Part shown: piece by piece, positions 28,443 to 36,224 of the stretch
Numbering within the stretch: the stretch's first letter is position 1
Layout of the letters: every line of letters starts with the position of its first letter
Translations under genes and position numbers: made by a program
The notes under the pieces: generated by a model
Database searches by the model: none
What the model saw: only the letters and a program-made list of their open reading frames with translations
Told to the model about the DNA's origin: nothing
Assembly (NCBI GenBank): GCA_036501145.1
Contig: DASYAV010000238.1
Span: 62,001-126,000 of the forward strand
DNA length: 64,000 nucleotides
From: PALSA-505 sp036501145
GTDB taxonomy: Bacteria > Actinomycetota > Actinomycetes > Streptosporangiales > Streptosporangiaceae
Reading direction: 5' to 3'

Positions 28443-31400
28443 ATGATGGGGAAGCTCGCGTCACGCGTCGCCCGCTGGCCTGCCGTAGCCGTCCTGGCGT
28501 CGGTGGGCCTGCTGGCCGGCGGGATGGCGGCCGGCAGCCCGGTCGCGGCGGCAAGTTCCCAGCCGTCGGCCAGCGCCAGTCCCTCGACATCGTCAGCATC
28601 CAACCCACATCCGTCGTCCAGCCCCAGCCGTGCCCCGGGCACCAGCCCGCAGCCGGCGCCGAGCGCCGCCCCGATCGGCGGCAAGCAGGCCACCAGCCAC
28701 CACATCGCCTGCACGATCACGCCCAGCGGCCGGCTGGCCAACTGCCCGCGCCCCGTGCCGCACGCCAAGCTGCCCAAGGGCGCCACGAACCACACCAAGA
28801 TGACCCACGCGGTGAACCCGGGTGACCTCGCGTCCCTCGTGGACACCCGGACCTGGACCTCCGGTGGCGGCAACACCTACCCGGGCGCCAGCGTGCCGTT
28901 CGGCATGACGCAGTGGAGCCCGGACACGATGCCCAACCGCAGCGCCGGCGGCGGCTACAGCTACGGCGACACCCAGCTCACCGGGTACAGCCTGACCCAC
29001 ATCTCCGGGCCTGGCTGCGGCGCGGCGGGCGACGTGCCGATCCTGCCGATGACCGGCGCGCTGCCCAGCGGCAACGTGAACAACGCCACCACCTCGTTCA
29101 CCAACACCGGCGAGGTGGCGCAGGCCGGCTACTACTCGGCGCAGAGCAACGGCCCGAACAACACGATCACCTCGCAGTTCACCGCGACTCCGCACACCTC
29201 CATGGGCCAGTTCACCTTCCCCTCCACCACCTCGGCCGACTTCCTGGTCAAGCTGATGGACAGCCAGAACGGCGACTTCGGCGACAGCGCCCAGATCGTC
29301 GGCAACAACGAGGTCACCGGCACCGACACCAGCGGCCACTTCTGCGGCGAGTCGAAGAACGACGGCCAGACGCAGGAGTACACGGTGCACTTCGACATCG
29401 TGTTCAGCCAGCCGTTCACCGCCTCGCAGATAGTCACCAACTCCGGGCAGGCCAACCCGGCCGGTGTCTTCCTCACCTTCGACACCACCAGCAACCAGAC
29501 GATCCAGGCCAAGGTGGCGATCTCCTACGTGAGCACCGCCAACGCCCAGCAGAACCTGACCGAGAACCCGGGCTGGAACTTCGACAGCGTCAAGGCTGCC
29601 GCCCAGCACAGCTGGGACAACCTGCTCGGCAAGATCCAGGTCTCCGGCGGCACGTACTCCCAGACGCAGGAGTTCTACAGCCTGCTCTACAAGGACTTCA
29701 TGCAGCCCAACATCAGCAGCGACATCAACGGCCAGTACATGGGCGCGGACATGAAGGTGGCCAAGATCAGTGGCCAGCAGCAGAACCAGTACGGCACCTA
29801 CTCCGGCTGGGACATCTACCACTCGCTGTCCCAGCTGCAGGCCATCCTCGACCCGCAGGCGGCCTCCGACCAGGCCCAGTCGCTGGTGAACTACTACGAG
29901 CAGGACCAGCTTCTGCAGCAGTGGGGCTACCTCAACCTGAACAACTACGTCATGGTCGGGGACCCGGCGCAGTCGATCATCTCCGACTACTACGCGTTCG
30001 GCGCGCACAACTTCAACACCCACCAGGCGCTCGCCGACATGCTCAAGCAGGCCACCACGGTCAACGACGTGCGGCCCGGTGAGGCGCTCGAGGCCAAGTA
30101 CGGCTACCTGCCCGCGGACGGCACGTACGGGTGCTGCAACCCGCACGGCACGGTGGCCACGCTGGGCGAGTACGACACCGAAGACCTCGCGCTGGCCCAC
30201 TTCGCCGCGGCCATGGGTGACACCAAGGACGCCACCATGCTCGAGCAGCGGGCCAACAACTGGGAGAACGAGTTCGACCCGAACAACAACCTGCTCAACG
30301 GGCGCACCGAGAACGGGCAGTTCGTGCCCGGCATCGTCCCGACCGACTCCGACAGCAACGAGCTGTACTACGTCGAGGGCGACGCCTACGAGTACCTGTG
30401 GAACGTGCCGAACGACTACTCGGCGCTGTTCTCACTGATGGGCGGGAACGCCAAGGTCGCGCCGGTGATCCGGCAGTACCTGTCCCAGCCGAACGGCTTC
30501 GGCATGTTCGCCCAGCTGAGCAACGAGTTCGACTTCGGCGAGCAGTACATGGGTGACTACGCCCAGGACCCGGCAGGTGCCCAGAAGGCCGTCAACACCA
30601 TGCTCAGCACGATGTACCCGCCCGGGCCCAGCGGCCTGCCCAACAACGACGACCTCGGCGCCAACAGCTCGACGTTCATCTGGGAGATGCTCGGCATGTA
30701 CCCGGAGAACTCCGGCTCGGACAACCTCGTGTTCGGCAGCCCGCATTTCCCGCACGCCTCGGTCAGCCTGGACAACGGCAAGACGATCACGATCAACGCG
30801 CCGGGCGCCTCGTCCAGCGACTACTACGTGCAGAATCTGAAGATCAACGGACGCCCGTACCAGAAGCTGTCCGTGCCGTTCTCCGCGCTGTCCCAGGGCG
30901 CCACGATGGACTGGACGCTGGGCAGTCACCCGAGCAGCTGGGGCACCGCGCCGCAGGACGCACCGCCGTCCTACAGCGCGGGCCTGCGGCCGGTCGTCAC
31001 GGCCGCGTCCAGCCAGCAGGTGACGGTGGCCCCTGGCGGCACCGCCACGGTGCAGATCCAGGCCAGGAACGCGACCAGCAGCCACCAGTTCGTGCAGACC
31101 AGCCCATCGGCACCGGCCGGGCTCACGGTCACGCCGGGCGGCGGGCAGATCAGCGTCCCGCCGAGCGGGCAGGGCACCGAAACGCTCACCGTGAAGGCCA
31201 GCGCGAACGCGACGCAGACGTTCTACACCGTGCCCGTCACGGTCAAGGACGGCCACACCTCGCTGCCCGCGGTGAACGTCACCGTGCTGGTCGCCCAGCC
31301 GGGCAGCCTTCTCGCCACCTACAGCGACGCCGGCATCTCGAACGACTCCGACGTGAACCTGGGGAACTTCGACGGTGACGGCAACAGCTACTCGGCGCAG

Positions 31401-32777
31401 GCGCTGTCCGCCGCCGGGCTGACCGCGGGCCAGACCACCACGGTGGGCGGCGTGCAGTTCACCTGGCCGCTGCCGGCGCCGGGCTACCCGGACAACACGG
31501 TCGCGGCCGGGCAGCAGGTCACGGTCAACGCCCCGGCCGGCACCCAGACGCTCGGCTTCCTCGGGTCGGCCACGAACGGGCCAACCCAGGGCATGGCGAC
31601 GCTGCACTACTCCGACGGCAGCACGTCCCAGTTCTGGCTGGGGCTGAGCGACTGGACGCTGAACGCCGGCAGCTCGAAGCCGTCGTACGGCAACGTGGTC
31701 GCGGCCAGCACGACCTACCGCAACTGCGCGGGCTGCACGGGCGGCAAGAACACGGTCGGCACCGACGTGTTCTACGCCGGGCTGCCGGTCAATCCGAACA
31801 AGACGCTGACGAGTGTGACGCTGCCCAACGGAGCCACCGGGGGCGCGCTGCACATCTTCTCGATCGGCACGTCCACCAAGGCGCTGAGCCCGCCGGTCGC
31901 CACCTCGCTCAGCCCGGCCACAGCCGCGGCGGGCCAGACGGTGACGATCAGCGGCAACGGTTTCGGCGCCACCCAGGGGTCGGGCTACGTGGCGTTCTCC
32001 GACAACGGGATCAACTGGGGAGCGCCCGGCAACGCGGGCACGTTCAAGATCGACAGCTGGAGCGACACCGCCATCACCTTCACTGTGCCCACCCCCAGTG
32101 GCAGCAACGGCCAGTTCGCGGTGGCACCCGGCACGCTCGCCTCGGCGACCGTGGTCACCGACAGCGGCGCGTCGTCCGACACGCCCGCTATGGAGATCAC
32201 GCCGACAGCCAACCCGTCCGACTACTACGACAACGCCGGCATCTCGCCGGACAACAACCAGGCCTGCGCCAACTACGACGGCGACGGGTTCAGCTACTCA
32301 GCCGACGCGCTGGCCGCGGACAACCTGACCCCGGGTGCCACGGTCACTGCCGACGGGCACACCTTCACCTGGCCCAACGTGGCCGCCTGCGCCAAGGACA
32401 ACATCCTGGCCGCCGGGCAGACCATGCTGGTGAACGGGGCCTCGGGCGCCACGACGCTGGGCCTGCTGGGTTCGTCCAGCAACGGTGGGTCGCAGGGCAA
32501 CATCATCATCAACTACACCGACGGCACGTCAAGCACCGCGGCGCTGTCGTTCAACGACTGGGCCTCGGCGCCGGGTGGCGGTGACGACGCGGTCGCCACC
32601 ATGCCGTACCGGAACGCCATCAGCGGCGGGTCGCAGTCCATCACCATGTACGTCTTCGCGACCACGGTGCCCGTGAACTCGTCGAAGACGGTGGCCTCGA
32701 TCACGTTCCCCGACGTGAGCAACAGCATCGGATCGAACACCACGGCCATGCACATCTTCGCGGTCAACCTCGGCTGA
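28443..32777 (+). CDS. Secreted GH92 alpha-mannosidase with accessory domains
   Basis: 1444 residues. An N-terminal signal peptide (ARWPAVAVLASVGLLAGG) precedes a Ser/Pro linker. Residues ~110-830 form the GH92 catalytic region: VDTRTWTSGGGNTYPGASVP, the acidic motif YYVEGDAYEYLWNVPND and NDDLGANSSTFIWEMLGMYP. Then come an Ig-like NEW3-type domain, two copies of a YSDAGIS/YDNAGIS...FDGDGNSYSAQAL-type beta domain (starting near residues 960 and 1260), and between them an IPT/TIG domain (TSLSPATAAAGQTVTISGNG). GH92 enzymes are calcium-dependent exo-alpha-mannosidases, mostly alpha-1,2, acting on fungal or plant mannans and N-glycans. The ATG at 28443 has GAGGAGGA 7 bases upstream. Control by a LacI-type operator is likely. 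Confidence 0.9.
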   Translation: MMGKLASRVARWPAVAVLASVGLLAGGMAAGSPVAAASSQPSASASPSTSSASNPHPSSSPSRAPGTSPQPAPSAAPIGGKQATSHHIACTITPSGRLANCPRPVPHAKLPKGATNHTKMTHAVNPGDLASLVDTRTWTSGGGNTYPGASVPFGMTQWSPDTMPNRSAGGGYSYGDTQLTGYSLTHISGPGCGAAGDVPILPMTGALPSGNVNNATTSFTNTGEVAQAGYYSAQSNGPNNTITSQFTATPHTSMGQFTFPSTTSADFLVKLMDSQNGDFGDSAQIVGNNEVTGTDTSGHFCGESKNDGQTQEYTVHFDIVFSQPFTASQIVTNSGQANPAGVFLTFDTTSNQTIQAKVAISYVSTANAQQNLTENPGWNFDSVKAAAQHSWDNLLGKIQVSGGTYSQTQEFYSLLYKDFMQPNISSDINGQYMGADMKVAKISGQQQNQYGTYSGWDIYHSLSQLQAILDPQAASDQAQSLVNYYEQDQLLQQWGYLNLNNYVMVGDPAQSIISDYYAFGAHNFNTHQALADMLKQATTVNDVRPGEALEAKYGYLPADGTYGCCNPHGTVATLGEYDTEDLALAHFAAAMGDTKDATMLEQRANNWENEFDPNNNLLNGRTENGQFVPGIVPTDSDSNELYYVEGDAYEYLWNVPNDYSALFSLMGGNAKVAPVIRQYLSQPNGFGMFAQLSNEFDFGEQYMGDYAQDPAGAQKAVNTMLSTMYPPGPSGLPNNDDLGANSSTFIWEMLGMYPENSGSDNLVFGSPHFPHASVSLDNGKTITINAPGASSSDYYVQNLKINGRPYQKLSVPFSALSQGATMDWTLGSHPSSWGTAPQDAPPSYSAGLRPVVTAASSQQVTVAPGGTATVQIQARNATSSHQFVQTSPSAPAGLTVTPGGGQISVPPSGQGTETLTVKASANATQTFYTVPVTVKDGHTSLPAVNVTVLVAQPGSLLATYSDAGISNDSDVNLGNFDGDGNSYSAQALSAAGLTAGQTTTVGGVQFTWPLPAPGYPDNTVAAGQQVTVNAPAGTQTLGFLGSATNGPTQGMATLHYSDGSTSQFWLGLSDWTLNAGSSKPSYGNVVAASTTYRNCAGCTGGKNTVGTDVFYAGLPVNPNKTLTSVTLPNGATGGALHIFSIGTSTKALSPPVATSLSPATAAAGQTVTISGNGFGATQGSGYVAFSDNGINWGAPGNAGTFKIDSWSDTAITFTVPTPSGSNGQFAVAPGTLASATVVTDSGASSDTPAMEITPTANPSDYYDNAGISPDNNQACANYDGDGFSYSADALAADNLTPGATVTADGHTFTWPNVAACAKDNILAAGQTMLVNGASGATTLGLLGSSSNGGSQGNIIINYTDGTSSTAALSFNDWASAPGGGDDAVATMPYRNAISGGSQSITMYVFATTVPVNSSKTVASITFPDVSNSIGSNTTAMHIFAVNLG

Positions 32778-32792
32778 CCGCGAGCAGAACAC

Positions 32793-32869
32793 GGGCCGGC
32801 CCGGGCCACAGTCCGGGCCGGCCCGCACCACGTGGAGCCCTGCGCGCTGGCCTGGGCGCAGGGCTCCAC
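32793..32869 (+). terminator. Double hairpin terminator after the GH92 gene
   Basis: First stem GGGCCGGCCCGG at 32793-32804 with 32813-32824. Second stem GTGGAGCCCTGCGC at 32832-32845 with 32856-32869. Both are perfect, with loops of 8 and 10 bases. Confidence 0.75.
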
Positions 32870-32918
32870 CTGCCCCCTCCATGATCGCGTGCGCATTCTG
32901 GTGTGATAGCACTAAACC

Positions 32919-33635
32919 GTGTATACGACCGCAAGTCGCCGCCCCGTTGTTGTTATCGCCGGGATGGCCGATGCTGAACGGCGCGCCTGTTACCTGCCGG
33001 ACAGTTACAGCGAGGCGGTGCTGCGGGCGGGCGGGATACCGCTCGTCCGGCCGCCCGGCGTGGACTCGCCCGCGCTGGTGGACGACCTGCTGGGCATGGC
33101 CGGCGCGCTGGTCATCCCCGGCGGCCGGGACCTGGACACTGAACGGCTCGGGCTCGGCCCTGTGCACCCGCGGGCCAGGCTCACCCCCACCGCCCTGCAG
33201 GACGCCGACATGGCGCTGGCCAGCGCGGCGCTGGAGCGGGATCTGCCCGTCCTGGGCATCTGCTACGGGATGCAGTTGCTCGGCCTGCTCGGCGGCGGCA
33301 GCCTGTGCCAGCACCTGGACGACGAGGCCGGCACGCACATCAGCCCGGACGGCACGGTCCGGCACGACGTGCGGGTCACCCCGGGGACACGGACGGCCGC
33401 CGCGGTGGGCACCGAGCTGCAGGTGTGGTCGGCCCACCACCAGGCGCTGGACTCGGCCGGCCCGGGCTGGCTGGTCACCGCGCAGGACCCGGGCGGCCTG
33501 ATCGAGGCGATCGAGCACCCGGGCCACCGGCTGGCCATCGGCGTGCAGTGGCACCCCGAGCGGGCCGAGCCGCCGCAGGACGGCCTGTTCGAGGCGCTGG
33601 TCTCCGCGGCGGCCCCGGCCCCGCTGCCCGGCTGA
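32919..33635 (+). CDS. Second class-I glutamine amidotransferase (peptidase C26)
   Basis: 238 residues, the same family as the gene at 20313 but clearly diverged. The nucleophile Cys is in VLGICYGMQLLGLLGGG, the oxyanion strand is ALVIPGGRDLD, and the His-Glu pair is in GVQWHPERAEPP. It probably hydrolyses a gamma-glutamyl compound; substrate unknown. The GTG at 32919 has TAGCAC 6 bases upstream, a possible leaderless -10. It stands alone between the GH92 terminators and the convergent thiC, from which a long hairpin separates it. Confidence 0.8.
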   Translation: MYTTASRRPVVVIAGMADAERRACYLPDSYSEAVLRAGGIPLVRPPGVDSPALVDDLLGMAGALVIPGGRDLDTERLGLGPVHPRARLTPTALQDADMALASAALERDLPVLGICYGMQLLGLLGGGSLCQHLDDEAGTHISPDGTVRHDVRVTPGTRTAAAVGTELQVWSAHHQALDSAGPGWLVTAQDPGGLIEAIEHPGHRLAIGVQWHPERAEPPQDGLFEALVSAAAPAPLPG

Positions 33636-33656
33636 CCCGCGCGGCCCCTGGCCGCA

Positions 33657-33717
33657 CCGCCGGGCCGAGTTCGGCACCGGCGATGTCCCATCGACCGACT
33701 TGCGCCCGGCCCGGCGG
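33657..33717. terminator. Bidirectional hairpin between amidotransferase and thiC
   Basis: CCGCCGGGCCG at 33657-33667 is a perfect complement of 33707-33717, with 39 bases between. It lies in the gap between two convergent genes. Confidence 0.5.
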
Positions 33718-33722
33718 AAGCG

Positions 33723-35330
33723 TCAGTGCTCCGTCACCGGGAGGTAGATGCGTTCGCCCTCGCGGGTGAATTCGGCGGCTTTGTCCTCCAGTCCGGCCGT
33801 CAGCGCGTCCCGCTCGGCGAGGCCGTGCGCGGCCGCGTAGTCCCGCACGTCCTGGGTGATCTTCATGGCGCAGAAGTGCGGGCCGCACATCGAGCAGAAG
33901 TGCGCGGTCTTGGCCGGCGCCGCGGGCAGCGTCGCGTCGTGGAAGGACCGCGCCGTGCCCGGGTCGAGCGCCAGGTTGAACTGGTCCTCCCAGCGGAACT
34001 CGAACCGCGCGTCGGACAGCGCGTCGTCCCATGCCTTGGCGCCCGGGTGCCCCTTGGCCAGATCCGCCGCGTGCGCGGCGATCTTGTAGGCGATCACGCC
34101 CTGCTTGACGTCCTCGCGGTCCGGCAGCCCGAGGTGCTCCTTCGGCGTGACGTAGCACAGCATCGCCGTCCCGTACCAGCCGATCATGGCTGCGCCGATC
34201 GCCGAGGTGATGTGGTCGTAGCCGGGCGCGATATCGGTGGCCAGCGGCCCGAGGGTGTAGAACGGCGCTTCGTCGCACAGCTCCTGCTGCAGCCGCACGT
34301 TCTCGGCGATCTTGTGCATCGGCACGTGCCCCGGGCCTTCGATCATCACCTGGCAGTCGTGCGCGGCGGCGACCCGGCCCAGCTCGCCGAGCGTGCGCAG
34401 CTCGGCCAGCTGCGCCTCGTCGTTCGCGTCGTGCACACAGCCCGGGCGCAGCCCGTCGCCGAGGGAGAACGTCACGTCGTAGCGGGCCAGGATCCCGCAC
34501 AGCTCGGCGAAGTGCGTGTAGAGGAAGTTCTCCTCGTGGTGGGCCAGGCACCAGGCGGCCATGATGGACCCGCCGCGGGACACGATCCCGGTGCGCCGCC
34601 GCGCGGTCAGCGGCACGTACCGCAGCAGCACGCCGGCGTGCACGGTCATGTAGTCCACGCCCTGCTCGCACTGCTCGATGACGGTGTCCCTGTACACCTC
34701 CCAGGACAGTTCACTTGACTTTCCGTTTACCTTTTCCAGGGCCTGGTATATCGGAACGGTGCCGATCGGGACGGGTGAGCCGCGCAGGATGCCTTCCCGC
34801 GTCTGGTGGATCCGTTCGCCGGTGGACAGGTCCATCACGGTGTCCGCGCCCCACCGGGTCGCCCACCGCATCTTCTCCACCTCCTCGGCGACCGAGGAGG
34901 ACACGGCCGAGGTGCCGATGTTCGCGTTGATCTTGACGAGGAACGCCTTGCCGATCACCATCGGCTCGGACTCCGGATGGTTCAGGTTGGCCGGCAGCAC
35001 CGCCCGGCCGGCCGCCAGCTCGGCCCGGACGAGTTCGGCGGGCACCCCCTCGCGGATGGCCGCGAACTCCATCTCGGGGGTGATTTCGCCGCGCCGCGCG
35101 CAGGCCCGCTGGGTGACGCTGCCGCCCCGCGACAGCCGTTCATCAATCCAGCCAGCCCGCAGGTGCGGCAGCGGCTCCTCTCCCGTGGCGGGTGGCCCCG
35201 ATGTGTCGTAGAGACAGAAGGTGTCCCCGGTGGTCAGCGTCACCTCGCGGACCGGCACCCGGATGCCCGGCCGTGCGCCGGCCCGGTAGGCCTTGCGGAA
35301 AACCCCGGGGGCGGTGTGATGTGCAGACAC
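33723..35330 (-). CDS. thiC: Phosphomethylpyrimidine synthase ThiC
   Basis: Radical-SAM enzyme that rearranges aminoimidazole ribotide into the hydroxymethylpyrimidine phosphate of thiamine. The C-terminal cluster motif C-x2-C-x4-C is intact as CSMCGPHFCAMKI. Other landmarks are NINANIGTSAVSSSVAEEVEK and EGPGHVPMHKIAEN. About 535 residues is normal for the family. I start at the GTG at 35330, which has AGGGAG 10 bases upstream at the end of the riboswitch; the TTG at 35337-35339 is too close to that site. Expression is probably switched off by thiamine pyrophosphate through the leader. Confidence 0.96.
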   Translation of the reverse strand: MSAHHTAPGVFRKAYRAGARPGIRVPVREVTLTTGDTFCLYDTSGPPATGEEPLPHLRAGWIDERLSRGGSVTQRACARRGEITPEMEFAAIREGVPAELVRAELAAGRAVLPANLNHPESEPMVIGKAFLVKINANIGTSAVSSSVAEEVEKMRWATRWGADTVMDLSTGERIHQTREGILRGSPVPIGTVPIYQALEKVNGKSSELSWEVYRDTVIEQCEQGVDYMTVHAGVLLRYVPLTARRRTGIVSRGGSIMAAWCLAHHEENFLYTHFAELCGILARYDVTFSLGDGLRPGCVHDANDEAQLAELRTLGELGRVAAAHDCQVMIEGPGHVPMHKIAENVRLQQELCDEAPFYTLGPLATDIAPGYDHITSAIGAAMIGWYGTAMLCYVTPKEHLGLPDREDVKQGVIAYKIAAHAADLAKGHPGAKAWDDALSDARFEFRWEDQFNLALDPGTARSFHDATLPAAPAKTAHFCSMCGPHFCAMKITQDVRDYAAAHGLAERDALTAGLEDKAAEFTREGERIYLPVTEH

Positions 35331-35340
35331 AGTTCGCAAC

Positions 35341-35430
35341 TCCCTTCGCCGGTATGACCCGGATCAGGTCCTGGCGGTCGGCGGCCACCTCAGCCGCCCT
35401 CTCAGCCCGGTCTCGCCGGGCTCCCGCGTT
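35341..35430 (-). ncRNA. TPP riboswitch of thiC
   Basis: On the minus strand the THI-box elements appear in order: GGGAGCCC, GGGCTGAGAGGG, then CCTGATCCGGGTCATACC, then GGCGAAGGGAG. The ribosome-binding site of thiC is formed by its last bases, so control is probably of translation initiation, as in other actinomycetes. Confidence 0.95.
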
Positions 35431-35440
35431 CTGTGCCCCT

Positions 35441-35446
35441 ACCGTA
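35441..35446 (-). promoter_or_regulatory. Candidate -10 box of the thiC transcript
   Basis: TACGGT on the minus strand, about 10-15 bases before the TPP aptamer begins. No clear -35 is visible. Confidence 0.35.
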
Positions 35447-35570
35447 GCCCGCGCGCTGCGCCGCGGCCATTGCGGGGCCGCGGGGCGGCAGGCCCGCCCG
35501 GGGCGGCCGGTGGCCGATGGCACGGCGAAAGGTAATGTCGCGCGTGGGAGGTGGCCGAAGGTGACGCGGG

Positions 35571-36224
35571 GTGCCTGACATGACCGAGCCGGCGGCCGCC
35601 GGGGACAGGGTCGCCACCATCCCGAACGGGATAAGCGCGGCCCGGCTGCTCGGCGTGCCGGTTTTCCTGTGGCTGGTGCTCGGCCCGAGGACCGCCACCG
35701 GTGACGCCTGGGCGGTCGGCGTGCTCATCGCCTCGGCGATCTCCGACTGGCTGGACGGCAAGATCGCCCGGGCGCTCAACCAGCAGAGCAGGCTCGGCCA
35801 GCTGCTCGACCCGGCCGCCGACCGGCTGTACATCGCGGCCACGCTGGTCGGGCTGGCCGTCCGCGGGATCATCCCGTGGTGGCTGGTCGGGCTGCTCGCG
35901 GCGCGAGAGCTCATCGTCGGAGTGGCGCTGGCCGTGCTGCGCCGCCGCGGTTTCCCCGCGCTGCAGGTCAGCTTCGTCGGCAAGGCGGCCACGCTGTGCC
36001 TGCTGTACGCGTTCCCGCTGCTGTTCCTCGGCGCGCACGGCGGCGTCGCGGCGGAGATCGCACGGGTCACCGGGTGGGCGTTCGCGATCTGGGGGACCGC
36101 GCTGTACTGGATCTCCGGGTGGCTTTACCTGGCCCAGACCCGTGGCCTGCTGTCCGGAACCGGGGGTACGGGACGGGCCGTGCAGAGCGTGCCGCCGGCG
36201 CGGAAGGAGCTGGGCCACCGGTGA
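35571..36224 (+). CDS. CDP-alcohol phosphatidyltransferase
   Basis: Membrane enzyme of phospholipid synthesis that transfers a phosphatidyl group from CDP-diacylglycerol to an alcohol. The signature D-x2-D-G-x2-A-R-x8-G-x3-D-x3-D is complete (SDWLDGKIARAL, then RLGQLLDPAADR). 217 residues with about five membrane segments. It could be PgsA-like or a cardiolipin- or inositol-type enzyme; the motif does not tell. The GTG at 35571 has GAAGGTG 7 bases upstream. Its TGA overlaps the GTG of the guanylyltransferase gene (GTGA), so the two are coupled, which hints at mannolipid or phosphatidylinositol-mannoside supply. Confidence 0.88.
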   Translation: MPDMTEPAAAGDRVATIPNGISAARLLGVPVFLWLVLGPRTATGDAWAVGVLIASAISDWLDGKIARALNQQSRLGQLLDPAADRLYIAATLVGLAVRGIIPWWLVGLLAARELIVGVALAVLRRRGFPALQVSFVGKAATLCLLYAFPLLFLGAHGGVAAEIARVTGWAFAIWGTALYWISGWLYLAQTRGLLSGTGGTGRAVQSVPPARKELGHR

